DNA of 64,000 nt from Semisulcospira habei (GCA_036245525.1 BTPG01000006.1:72683526-72747525); one strand, 5' to 3'; shown: positions 52,927-63,021, numbered from the stretch's first letter. Program-made: numbers and translations. Notes: generated by a model from the sequence alone, not told the origin.

Positions 52927-52942
52927 TGTTTTTGATGAAATA

Positions 52943-53285
52943 AATTAACAAATACTGTGAACTGACAGAGCAATCACATCAGTCTTGAGAATCTGACATC
53001 ACTGAATGATCAATGATAACGAACACTGTATGACCGGACGAATCAAGTTAATGCGTACACATCAACAATGGATAAGAACGGCAAACTTTGTATTCCTCAT
53101 ATTCATACACATGATCTGACACCAACAGAACACATGCCTTTACCAGAGGTCGTGCCAGTACTTGCTCCGTCAATTACTTTGACTGTACAGCAGAAGCGGT
53201 CGTGTGCAACCATCCAAAAAAGTAGTCTTAATAGACAGGTGCCTTCTCAAGAGAAGTCTTGAAGGGCAAACAGTGTCCACTGTCA
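52943..53285. repeat. Dispersed repeat, paired with 57240-57560
   Basis: GTGAACTGACA, ATCAAGTTAATGCGTACACA and GACACCAACAGAACACATGC occur in the same order in both stretches with about 80-85% similarity by eye. This copy begins exactly at the right border of DIRS-like element B. Confidence 0.75.
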
Positions 53286-53566
53286 TTAACCCTTTTCATC
53301 CTGAGACACATTACTGCTTGAACTTAGTCGGACTATGATAGTTCAACGGTGGTGCCAGAATAGCTTGGTGCCTCATACACCATTGCTTAAAATTAGTTTG
53401 ACCAAGTTTATGGGTGGTGCCAGAATAGCTTGGCGCCTGAGACGCCAAGCTATTCTGGCACCACCCTTGAACTAAAATGTTGATCTATCTCCTAATCTGC
53501 AAAGCAGCTTTCATAGGACAGTAAGCAAATTATTTAAAAAATCAGCCTCAGGATGTAACAGGTTAA
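53286..53566. mobile_element. Palindromic MITE, family B, with duplicated arm, TTAA both sides
   Basis: TTAACCCTTTTCATCCTGA (53286) and TCAGGATGTAACAGGTTAA (ending 53566). Two left arms are present (about 53335-53375 and 53405-53430) before the hairpin apex, so one arm was duplicated. Confidence 0.8.
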
Positions 53567-53916
53567 AGTCGCCAATTGATGGTCTGTAATGACAGGTAAT
53601 CACTCATTAGGGTGGTCTCTCAAAACAAATGCTGCTGTATCAACAAAATCCAATCCAAAAGCAACAATCCTAGCTGAAAGGAAGCAAAACAAACAGAAAC
53701 TAAACAACCCAAATAAGCAATTCACCTTTTTAGCCCCAAGGTCCCATTTCTCAAATTCTGGAGGTGTTGCCTAACGACTATGTACCAGTTGTAGGAGATG
53801 GATTGATCATGATAATTCAAGGGTAGTGCCTGATGAGCTTGGTGCCTGAAGGAACCAAGCTCATCTGACACTACCCTTGAATTATCATGATCAATCCATC
53901 TCCTGCTGCAGGGTCC

Positions 53917-56041
53917 CGGGGCTATAACTTACTTACTTACGCCTGTCACCCCTACCCGGGTATAGGCCGTCGACGAGAGACCTCCAGCAACTCCTGTCCT
54001 GTGCTTCTCCTTCGATTCTACTCCAGGTGGTTCCCAGTCTCTTGATGTCTGCTTGGAGGTCTCGACGCCAGGAGTTTCTCGGCCTACCTCTTTTCCTCTT
54101 TCCCTGGGGGTTCCATGACAATGCCTGCCTAGTGATACTGGAAGCTGGCTTTCTCAGACTGTGACCGATCCATCCCCATCTTCTTCGCCCAATTTCATTC
54201 TCTGCTGTTATCTGCTCTGTTCTCTCCCAGAGTCTGACGTTGCTGATCTTCTCTGGCCAGTGGATTTTCAAAATTCTTCTAAGGCAACTGTTCATGAAGG
54301 TCTGTACTCTGTTGACTGTGGTTTTTGTCAATCTCCATGTCTCTGCTCCATATAGGAGAACTGCTTTTACATTGGAGTTGAAAATCCGGACTTTGGTGTG
54401 TTGTGACAGCTCTCTGGAACTCCACACTTTTTTCAACTGGAGAAAGGCTGCTCTGGCTTTACCGATTCGTGCTCTGACATCTGCATCAGTGCCGCCTTTT
54501 TTGTCTATGATGCTCCCGAGATAGGTGAAGGACTCCACCTCCTCCAATGGGGTGCCAGCAAGCAAGACTGGTTCTTCCCTGGTTGCGTTCAGCCTCATTG
54601 TCTTTGTTTTCTGTTTGTGAATGGTGAGGCCCACTTGGGACGAGATGTCAGCAAGCCTCGTGGTCTTGTCCTGCATTTGTTGATGAGTGTGGGACAGTAA
54701 TGCCAAGTCGTCTGCAAAATCGAGGTCGTCAAGCTGTGTCCACAGTGTCCACTGTATTCCACTTCGTCTGTGCTCTGTGGTCATCTTCATGACCCAGTCT
54801 ATGGCCAGTAGGAAGAGGAACGGAGACAGCAGACACCCCTGCCTGACACCAGTTCTGACCTGGAGCTCTCTGGTGAACTGCCCTTCGTGGATCACGCGAC
54901 ATGTCATGCCATCATAGCTGCTCTTGATCAGGCGGACGAGCTTTGTGGGTACACCGTAGTGTCGTAGGAGTTTCCACAGAGTCTCTCGGTCCACGCTGTC
55001 AAATGCTTTCTCATAATCCACAAAGTTGACGTACAGCGGGGAGCTCCACTCCAGAGACTGTTCCACGATGATGCGGAGAGTGGCGATCTGGTCTGTACAT
55101 GATCGGTTCTTCCTGAATCCTGCTTGCTGGTCTCTCAGCTGGGGGTCAACGGAGCTCTTCATTCTCTCTAGGATGATCCTGTTGAGGACCTTTCCTGGTA
55201 CTGACAGCAAGGTGATTCCTCTGTAGTTGGAACACTTGCTGAGGTCGCCTTTCTTGGGAAGCTTGATTAGGTACCCCTCCTTCCAGTCAGCTGGCATCAC
55301 CTCCTCTTCCCAGATCTTTCCAAACAGTGGGTACAGCATCTCAACTGTTGTCTCTAGGTCTCCTTTCAGAGACTCCGCTGGGATGCCATCTGGCCCTGCT
55401 GCTTTGCCATTCTTAAAAAATGCCACTGCTTTTCTGATCTCTTCCCGGCTGGGTCTGTCACAGCTGATGGGTAGGTCGGTCTCTGCCGGCTGGATGTCGG
55501 GGGGGTCGGGTGGGCTAGGTCTGTTCAGTAACTCTTCAAAATACTCGGCCCATCTGTCGAGTTGGTCTGCAATAGGCTTGCCTTCCTTGTCTTTTACTGG
55601 TCTTTCTGTATGGCCATACTTACCCGACAATCTTCTGGTAATGTCGTAGAGCTGTTTCATGTTGCCGCTGCCTGCTGCCTTTTCTGCCTCTGCTGCCAGG
55701 CTGTCTGTGTAGGCCCTCTTGTCTGCCCTGATACTCCTCTTCACCTCGCGGTTGGCTTCCGAGTATTCCCCCTGTGCCCTTACTTAGGCTGCTCTCGTGC
55801 GACTGTTGTTGACCGCTGCTTTCTTCTGCTTCCTCGCTTCTATCTTCTTCAAGGTCTGTGCCGACAGCCAGTCCTTGTGGTGGTGTTTCCTGAACCCTAC
55901 AGTGTCTTTGCAGGTTGAGTTCAGCGCCTCTCTAACTGCCTTCCACTGCTGCTCTGTGGTGACCGCCTCCTCTTCATTTACTAGCTCCTGTAGCGCTTGA
56001 AACCGGTTGGACAGCACCAGTTTGAACTCTCGGGGCTATAA
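53917..56041 (-). mobile_element. RTE-like LINE, 2.1 kb copy with 11 bp target duplication
   Basis: CGGGGCTATAA at 53917-53927 recurs at 56031-56041. The insert (53928-56030) runs on the minus strand from a linker region through RT to a (TAAG)n tail. It is 5'-truncated, lacking the endonuclease. The stop codon lies in the tail itself, so there is essentially no 3' untranslated region. The clade is inferred from the short 3' end and RT phrasing. It is in the sense orientation in the PHF21A-homologue intron. Confidence 0.9.
53933..56017 (-). pseudogene. RTE-like reverse transcriptase with one in-frame stop
   Basis: One frame reads from 56017 to 53933, broken by a single TAA near 55784; the part after it is 603 codons. 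RT boxes: [78 protein letters not shown], and catalytic [13 protein letters not shown]. The C-terminus has RPRNSWRRDLQADIKRLG and ends GRGDRRK. RT itself is intact; the missing 5' end and the stop make the copy non-autonomous. Confidence 0.9.
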
Positions 56042-56417
56042 GGGTTAACCAAAATGTACAAGTAAACAACTGTTTGACTGATATGATCTTGTGTGAAAGT
56101 TGGCAATTGTGAAACTATGGAATGACAGGCTTGGGTCCGAGCACCTAGGTGGGGTGCAGAAAACACATGTAAAAATGTTTCCTAGCTCTTTGTTCTCTGC
56201 TACAATTGGGATAAGAAGTTAATGTAAATGTTGGGTTATGACTATACAGACATTTCCATATTCAGCAATTTAATTGTACAGATTATGCATTTTTCCTATG
56301 GTGTGACGGTAGTACCAGAGATGGTAGCCTGCGTGATCACCGTCAACCTTTGTCTCAAAAACAGAACCAGAAGTGAAAAGTATCCTGACTTAAACAAAAC
56401 AGACCAATATCACCTAC

Positions 56418-56723
56418 ATGTTGCGATGAAGTCTTTGACTGGTTGACAGGGTACTGTGGAACTTTGATAGGTGGTGATGTGCGACGTGGTTGAATGGGTC
56501 GTTCATGCACGACAGGCTGTGGCTGCTTCACAGTGGCCACTGCTGGTTTGGGGGCGATGTTGTTGTTGATGTTGGTGGTTGTTGTAGGGGCAGTGATGGG
56601 GGTGGTATTGGCAGTGGTGCACTGGATGATGAACTGTGGTTGAGGTTGTGGTTGTTGTTGGTCTTTGTTGGTCAGGTCAGCGGGCTGGTTGAGGATGCTT
56701 GGAAATGCCACCAGTGTGGGCCG
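56418..56723 (-). CDS. PHF21A: PHF21A-like exon: Gln/Pro/Thr-rich linker
   Basis: 306 nt, phase 0 at both ends; acceptor GGTTTACAG, donor GTAGGT. Low-complexity Q/P/T/N-rich sequence ends SPPIKVPQYPVNQSK, matching the QPIKVPQF motif in the central linker of vertebrate PHF21A. The disordered linker in the vertebrate protein is likewise Gln/Pro-rich. Confidence 0.85.
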
Positions 56724-56794
56724 CTGTAAACCAATCACCATTATTCAAGGGTGACAGTGCGAAAAATTGAAATCACTGAAAATATGCCCTGTGA

Positions 56795-56878
56795 TCCATG
56801 GCAAGCAAGAGATGTAAATTGTCACAAGCCCCTGGGGATAGAGGGGCTCATGAGAGTTTATGCCTCTTGCAGATGGAA
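56795..56878. repeat. Hairpin of family C
   Basis: GCAAGAGATGTAAATTGTCA faces CTCATGAGAGTTTATGCCTC. It lies in the intron between the first two known coding exons. Confidence 0.6.
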
Positions 56879-57239
56879 CAGGCTGGCTGAAGGACTGTTT
56901 TGTCTAACCAAACTGTGCAAATTCAGCTTTCTTGGATTTTCATAAAGCTGAATCAGCCTCCAGGACTGAAGACTGTCATCCATGGTTATTTAACCTTTTG
57001 ACTGCCCCCCTCCCCCCCCCCCCCCCCCCCCTCCAAAAAGACTTCCATTCTTTAAAATGTAAGTCATTTAGTTCTGCAATATTGTTCACTTATCAAGCTC
57101 TGAAGACAAGTTTTAAATTAACTTCTCTTTTTAACTTTGGTTATTATACAGCGTTTGATGTGATTAGTCTCAGTATTTTCTCTCTGACAGTGAGAAATGT
57201 GCTTAGCAATACTGAACAAACAGACCAAAGGACTGAGGA

Positions 57240-57560
57240 CAAAGTATGCAAATTAATGTGAACTGACAAGAGCAAAGGCAACAGTCTTGAGCATCCAATA
57301 TCACTGAACAGTCAGTGATAACAAACACTGTTGTACATGATGACCGGACCAATCAAGTTAATGCGTACACATCAACATTCAACAAGAACAGGCAAATTTT
57401 GTGTTCCTCATATTTGTACACATGATCCGACACCAACAGAACACATGCCTTTACCAGAGGCCGTGCCAGTACTTGCTCTGTCAAGTACTTCGACTGTACA
57501 GTACAAGCTATTTTGTTGAACCATTTAAAAACAAGTCATCTAATAGACAGATGCCCTCTC
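57240..57560. repeat. Dispersed repeat, paired with 52943-53285
   Basis: Carries GTGAACTGACAAGAGC, ATCAAGTTAATGCGTACACA and GACACCAACAGAACACATGC in the same order as the copy beside DIRS-like element B. Confidence 0.75.
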
Positions 57561-57830
57561 AGGACTGACAACAAAGTATGCAAATGTGCACTGACACTGT
57601 CAATTTCATATTCATATTATTCTTTGTTGATACAAACTTACCCAACTCCAGGAAAATATTAAGTCATTTTCTATTTATTTGAACTTTTCATAAAGTTTTT
57701 AAGGCATGCACAATTTTCAAACTTGCTTCAAAAGTTACTTAGTGGCAGCCTGCATATTAGTTTATTACAGTGCAATTACTTAGTAGGCAAACAGTAAAAA
57801 AAAAAAAAAAAAAAAAAAACCTCCTCTAAC

Positions 57831-58034
57831 CTGCATGTGTGCCAATGGCACGACAACACCCATAGGCAGAATGGCCGCCCCTTGTGAGGGAATGGCTACA
57901 AGCCGCGGCTGACCAATTGTCGCCATAGCTGGTTGAGCCAGGACCCCCGTAGTGGCAGCCACTGTAGCAACCATGGCAGCCGACACTTTGGCATTTTGCA
58001 TTAACTCCGCTCGAAGTTCTTCCACCAGGGCTTT
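57831..58034 (-). CDS. PHF21A: PHF21A-like exon: N-terminal helix and Ala/Val-rich linker
   Basis: 204 nt, phase 0 at both ends; acceptor CAATTTTCAG, donor GTTAGA. It starts KALVEELRAELMQNAKVSAA, comparable to the N-terminal helical segment of PHF21A, and continues with an Ala/Val/Pro-rich stretch ending VVVPLAHMQ. A 25-nt poly-A run (plus strand) lies just inside the downstream intron. Confidence 0.8.
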
Positions 58035-58096
58035 CTGAAAATTGGATAGAGGACAAAATATGTACAAACAACACCCCAGTACTTGTTCCTTTAGTA

Positions 58097-58306
58097 TTAA
58101 CGCCTTCACTGACAGTGGATGCAGATTGTGTTTGTTATATCTGTGTTAATGCATCACCAAAGAATCCCAGCCACACAAGGAACATAGACATAAAGTGACG
58201 TTAGCAAGACATAGATCTTCATGAGCCCCATAGCTAGGGGGCTCATGATGATCTATGTCTCTTGCAGTTGGATAGTGTTCACTTTTTTCAGAAGTGAAGG
58301 GGTTAA
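58097..58306. mobile_element. Palindromic MITE, family C, TTAA on both sides
   Basis: TTAACGCCTTCACTGACAGTG and AGTGAAGGGGTTAA are the ends. The hairpin (58208-58266) has CAAGACATAGATCTTCATGA and complement. It lies immediately upstream of the exon at 57831-58034. Confidence 0.75.
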
Positions 58307-58411
58307 CCATTAAGCATTAACCTTTTCATGCAAACAGCCGGTGGCTGTGTGCAAAAGGAGGTGAACTGCAACATGGACAGAGGAAAATTGTGCGTGCAAA
58401 CTCAACTCCTA

Positions 58412-58620
58412 TTAACTCATACAGCCCGACGATCGTATTTCCCAAATTTTGGAGGCATCATCTAATGACTATGCACCAGTTGCAGGAGATGGATCCACCA
58501 TAATAATTCAAGGGCAGTGCCAGATTAGCTTGGCGCCGACAGGTACCAAGCTAATCTGGCACTACCCTTGAATTATCATGGTCGACCCAGCTCCTGCTGT
58601 AATGCGTCAGGGCTGAATAC
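58412..58620. mobile_element. Palindromic MITE, family A
   Basis: TTAACTCATACAGCCC on the left and CAGGGCTGAATACC on the right. The hairpin (58490-58590) has arms TAATTCAAGGGCAGTGCCAG and complement. Confidence 0.75.
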
Positions 58621-58642
58621 CTTCTGTTATAACTATTAGCAT

Positions 58643-58760
58643 ATTAACCCTTTTACTGTGAACACCACCTACCCATAACTGCAAGAGGCAAAAAGCACCA
58701 TGAGCACCCACAGATGTCTGGGTTCATCATGTTCTTCGTCTCTTGCTTACCTCATTGTAT
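58643..58760. repeat. Family C palindrome
   Basis: TTAACCCTTTTACTGTGAAC precedes a hairpin of GCAAGAGGCAAAAAGCACCA and CATGTTCTTCGTCTCTTGC. It is related to 40845-40945. Confidence 0.6.
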
Positions 58761-59826
58761 ATATCTGTGTTTCTTTCCTAGATGGGGTTGTCTAATGTAG
58801 AATTTGCCATGGTTTCAAAGGCACAGTCGGTATTAATAAATCAGTGTAGGAATTAAGTTTAATAAGGACAGAAAACCATGCACTGTCATGATTCATTGTG
58901 TGCAGAAACTAAACTCCAACTAAATGATACACAACATGTACCTTTTGCCCTCCTCATTAACCGAAAGTCAAACAAGGACAGTCGATGTTCACCAAAATGA
59001 TGTCACCCAAAACCTTCATGACTTCAGCATTAACTGCACAAGATGGACTGACCATGACAACACAGAAGTAAATAGTTGTATAAATCTAGTGCTTAGCCAA
59101 TAGGCACACTCAGGCATGGGAATTGCCAAAGCAAAAATCAGCTGAAACTAGGGGAGTCCGGGGGCATGCCCCCCCCCCCCCCCCCCACCCACTCCGGAAA
59201 AAAAACAAGCGATGAAAATCTGTGCAATCTGAGCATATTTTTTGAGGAATGTGAAAATATTTTCAGCGGAAAACCGCAGATCCGAGGACAATTCCCATGC
59301 CTGACACTGTACATAGATCCTATGACTAATAACAACAGATGCAGGGAAATCACAAACAAGTCTAAACTGCACACATTTTGATGAAAACTGTGGATAAAAA
59401 GCGTAAAAAAACATGCAATATTGCACGTTTGCCCGGGCTTTTTATCCAGTTTTAGCCAAAACATGGGATTTTAATTCACTGTTTTTGTAGAAAAGCGTGC
59501 AATTTTAACCTTCTGATTTCTGGAAATCGTCTATCCGGACTAATATCCAAAGGAGATCTATGAGCCTGCCTTATTTTCTGGCAGCCCAAAATGTGTTTGT
59601 GTGGTTCTCTTGAAATTTGCATTTGCCATCTGGGCTCTCAGAAACATGACTGCATCCTCCTCTTTGGCGACGGGCTAGTGAATATGTTCCTCCCTGGTAA
59701 TACAGTTAGTATCCCTTAAGCGATCACATCTGATCCATGGTTGTTACCTTGTACAAAGTGAGAAAATCTGATAGCATTTAAAAAGTTCCCTATTACAAGC
59801 ACATTTATAGTACACTAGTCTCTCTA

Positions 59827-60037
59827 TTAACCCTTTTCATCCTGATACAATACTGCCTGAAATTAATTTGACTATGACAGTTCAAGGGTGGTGCCAGAAT
59901 AGCTTGGCGCCAGGCTATTCTTGCACCACCCTTGAACTCAAATGGTTGATCTATCTCCCAATATCTATCTCCTAATTTAGCCTTCACAGGACAATAAGCA
60001 CAATTAAAAAAATCAGCTTCAGGATGTAATGGGTTAA
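59827..60037. mobile_element. Palindromic MITE, family B, TTAA on both sides
   Basis: TTAACCCTTTTCATCCTGA at the left and TCAGGATGTAATGGGTTAA at the right are 19 bp imperfect inverted terminal repeats including TTAA. The central hairpin (59877-59940) is short-looped with GGCGCC at the apex. It is a good reference copy of the family. Confidence 0.85.
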
Positions 60038-60407
60038 TCGAGTAACGACTGCTTGCATGAGCCCTGAAGATGTTAAAGCTTTACTGATGATATGATCACA
60101 GCTATTGTAATTTCAGACAGTTATAGCAAGTGCTCAGGTGTTTTACTAGGATGCCGCAATAAAATGGCCCCAATATTGCCATAGTTTACAAACTGCATTT
60201 TAACACCTTTTCCTTCTTTTATATTTGATTAAAAGCCTCTTATGCATGCAATCCAACTCAACATGATGTGCATTACTCTGGTACGTTAACTGTTCACATC
60301 TTACTCTCCTGCACTCCTAGCAGCCTATGGTGAAGGATTCTTATTGCATTACATTTACTGATTTAGTTATTTATCTTTTTAAAAAAAAATCATATTCTCC
60401 CACTAAA

Positions 60408-60635
60408 AAGTACTGCTGGATAACTCTCTGACTGCCAAAACACAGCGAATAACCATACATATGCAAGAGATACAAATCTTCATGTGCCCACAGTGATGCG
60501 AGGGCTCATGAGGATCTGTGCCTCTTGAAGGCATTGTTCACATCAGCGTACCTCATGCTGGTGGAAAAGTTGTCTGACAGCAAAATTGGTTTCAAAGACA
60601 CAAGTTCCAGAAGATTAGAACAGTGAAGGGGTTGA
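60408..60635. repeat. Family C palindrome
   Basis: CTCTCTGACTGCC ... ACAGTGAAGGGGTTGA form the ends; the hairpin AAGAGATACAAATCTTCATG / CATGAGGATCTGTGCCTCTT is in the centre. Confidence 0.6.
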
Positions 60636-60700
60636 TCTAGCCAGTAAGTGTACCAGTACCATAACTCCCACAAGTACCATTGTACTAGGACCAGGGATCA

Positions 60701-60802
60701 GTTGCGTGAGAGAGCTTAGATCTGCGCTGGCGCAGGACTAAGCTCTCTCATGCAACCGAGTCCTCCAGCGGTACCTAATGACATGTCATTAGGGAGGACT
60801 CG
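60701..60802. repeat. Compound double hairpin
   Basis: Stem 1 pairs GTTGCGTGAGAGAGCTTAG (60701-60719) with CTAAGCTCTCTCATGCAAC (60738-60756). Stem 2 pairs CGAGTCCTCC (60757-60766) with GGAGGACTCG (60793-60802) and encloses an 18 bp perfect palindrome CTAATGACATGTCATTAG. It differs from families A-D. Confidence 0.8.
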
Positions 60803-62315
60803 GACTAATGCACTTTCCTCAAACTCAGTGGAAGAGTCAATACATAGAGCTGGCACCTGCGTCTGATCATCCCTTCTGGCACATACACACGGGCACACTC
60901 GCACAGTGAAGTCCTGTTCACACAACGTCCAGTAGCGCTGGCTCTCACGGTCAAAGCAGCTAGTATTACATATAATGTCGCACACTTTGTGAAGTTCTTA
61001 CAAACACAACTGTACAAAAGGCATAGACTCCAAAACGCAAATGCTTAATTTGACTCACTAGGATCTCTGCTTCTTGATGAAAATATTAACAGCAACATCA
61101 AAATATTACGACACAAGTAAATCTCTTGTGTATATAAGGAAGAAAATAAATGTACCTGTCAGCTGGATCTATGCCTGACTGAACACGTGTGAACCGGTAA
61201 AGGGGCAAGGAACTAAGCACGCTGCATTGATCCTCATGAGCCCCTGCGATTGCTAAGGCTTATGTGGATCTATGCCCCACTGGAGACGGGTTTGAATTCA
61301 CAAAATTGCACACGGCATTCGAATTTCTGTAACCACTCAATTCCAACACATGTTCCTATGACGAAGGAGAGTGTGGCGGGCTTTGCACACACACTGTCTG
61401 CGCACAATCAGGTAAATGGCAGCATTTCAATTCCTACGTTTCCTGCACGCTCATTGATTTCTAGCCGGTCTGTGTAGTGCGGCCACCAGCACCCAGAATG
61501 ACAGTGGTGATGCGACGGACAGTACAGCAGCAAGGCATTATCAGCTCCTATACAAGTCTACATCAACTTTGATCAAGACATCACCAGGCAGCAGGAGATG
61601 GATCAGATGTGATAGTTTATGGGTAGTACTACCCTTGGACTACCATGGCCGATCTATTTCAGTCATCTGGTAGTGGTACAAAGTCTGTGTTTTGCAAAGT
61701 CTCAGCAGTGTCCAAAGCTGACAGAATCAATCATTAGGTGTGAATAAACTAAGCCCCAACTGCTGCACAATAAAAATTCAAAGACGGTGCCAGATTAGCT
61801 TGGTTAGTTGATACAAAGCCATCTCGGCACCTGGTACTACCCTTGAACTTTAATGGCTGATCTAACATGGCACTATCCTAGAACTATCAGAGCTGATCCA
61901 TCTTCTGCTGTTGGTACACAATGTTTAAATACTAAACGCACCCAAAACAGAAAAAAAAAATAAACTGGTGTAAATGATATACGGGCGCTTTCTCATGTTA
62001 TCCAGTAGTGCATTAGTCAAGTTCAAAAGCAGAAAAAACGGCAAAAGGATTCCATGTCACTACTAGGATACCTTTCCATGCAGTACAAGCTTTTAAGTGT
62101 TACTCTGTATAAGTAATAGGAAAGATTAACAGGTTGCCAAAACGTTAACAAAATAACATATTACAACACACCCTAGAAAAAAACATCACAATGTTCTGTG
62201 ACCACTAGCATGCATATTATATATGCTGTAAAGACCTTTATCACAGTGGGTGGTAATACAATGTATTCTGATTATAGAACACACAAAACAGAGACATCTT
62301 ACTGCTCACATTTTG

Positions 62316-62543
62316 TTAACCCTTTACATCATGATACTCTACTGCTTAAAATTAATTTGTGTTGGTGCCTGAGGCACCAATCTATTCTGACACCACCCCT
62401 GAACTAAAATGGCCACCGTGAGATGGCCTTAGTTGTCGGCTCGGCGTTAAACCCAAATAACTAACTGAACTAAAATGGTTGATCTAGCTCTTAATCTGTA
62501 AAACAAATTAAAAACAAATCAGCGTTAGGATGTAATGGGTTAA
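62316..62543. mobile_element. Palindromic MITE, family B, with nested micro-retroposon
   Basis: TTAACCCTTTACATCATGA and TTAGGATGTAATGGGTTAA are the ends. The left hairpin arm is partly deleted. A 52 bp micro-retroposon sits in the right arm. Confidence 0.8.
62399..62478 (+). mobile_element. Micro-retroposon copy 4 (52 bp) with 14 bp target duplication
   Basis: CTGAACTAAAATGG at 62399-62412 is repeated exactly at 62465-62478. The insert (62413-62464) starts CCACCGTGAGATGGCC and ends GGCGTTAAACCCAAATAAC plus TAA. The uninterrupted MITE sequence at 53470-53485 confirms the pre-insertion site type. Confidence 0.9.
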
Positions 62544-62599
62544 GTACTTCAAATGCATGCTGAAACACCTGTGATCTCTAGAACTACATCAGTACATGT

Positions 62600-62690
62600 A
62601 AATAATAATAATAATAATAATAAAGAGCATTTATATCGCGCTGAATCCCCAGGAGCAGTGGGCTCTAAGCGCGTTACAAAAAAATATATA
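62600..62690 (-). mobile_element. 3' tail of an L2-like LINE
   Basis: (AAT)n, then a tail that on the minus strand reads GTAACGCGCTTAGAGCCC ... AGCGCGATATAAATG. Only the terminal ~80 bp is present. Copies at 10343 and 12943 share it. Confidence 0.7.
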
Positions 62691-63021
62691 TATGGAGAAT
62701 CTCACTACCTTTAAAAAAGTCTAATCTATGCACTTCTAATCTACGCACGCACATACAACTAAAACACACATAACAAAACCATATGTATGCAGACCAAACC
62801 AACATCACACACACGCACACACAATCTGTGGACATGTGCTGCAGTAGTTCTTTTGCATGCAACCAAAAATTTGAATCTAGATACAGGATGCTCAGCTCCA
62901 TAAGTACGTCAAGTAGTAGTAGTAGTGACTAGTACATGGCTGTTTACCCTGTCTATGGGCCTTTAGGATCAGCACCAGTCTATGCCAATGACATAATTCT
63001 CAAAGGGTGGCATCTGCAAAA

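Larger units (their letters stand above)
46430..52942 (-). mobile_element. DIRS-like tyrosine-recombinase retrotransposon, element B
   Basis: A 6.5 kb element with the same layout as element A: inverted terminal repeats (46470-46650 and 52745-52926), an internal complementary region (46688-46775), and gag, RT/RNase H and recombinase on the minus strand. Proteins are clearly diverged from A (I judge roughly 70-75% identical by eye in RT), so it is a related family, not a recent duplicate. The gag has two frameshifts; RT and recombinase are open. It lies in the long intron of the PHF21A homologue, in the sense orientation. Confidence 0.9.
53721..56048. mobile_element. Palindromic MITE, family A, split by an RTE-like LINE
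   Basis: The left part 53721-53927 holds the hairpin. The right terminal piece (CGGGGCTATAAGGGTTAA, 56031-56048) follows the LINE. The insertion site is the MITE's own right terminal repeat. Confidence 0.85.
30726..58034 (-). other. PHF21A: PHF21A/BHC80-like gene model, 11 coding exons
   Basis: PHF21A is a nuclear protein of the LSD1-CoREST complex whose PHD finger reads unmethylated histone H3K4. Eleven minus-strand exons join with GT/AG borders and consistent phase: 57831-58034, 56418-56723, 41411-41572, 40702-40753, 38224-38300, 37438-37501, 36683-36780, 33793-33942, 32294-32369, 31689-31792, 30726-30875. The total is 1443 nt, giving 480 residues and a stop. Colinear matches to the vertebrate protein cover the FMxSLGLVT block, QSKRxERKRRTTANP, the AT-hook, the PHD finger and the C-terminal coiled coil. 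The N-terminus upstream of 58034 is unresolved. Introns hold two LINE copies, a DIRS element and many MITEs. Extra or alternative exons cannot be excluded. Confidence 0.9.

Noticed and set aside
61154..61190. Possible short exon of the PHF21A homologue ending CTGACAG|GTACAT
   Set aside because: An upstream acceptor would leave only ~23 nt and the encoded residues match nothing in PHF21A.
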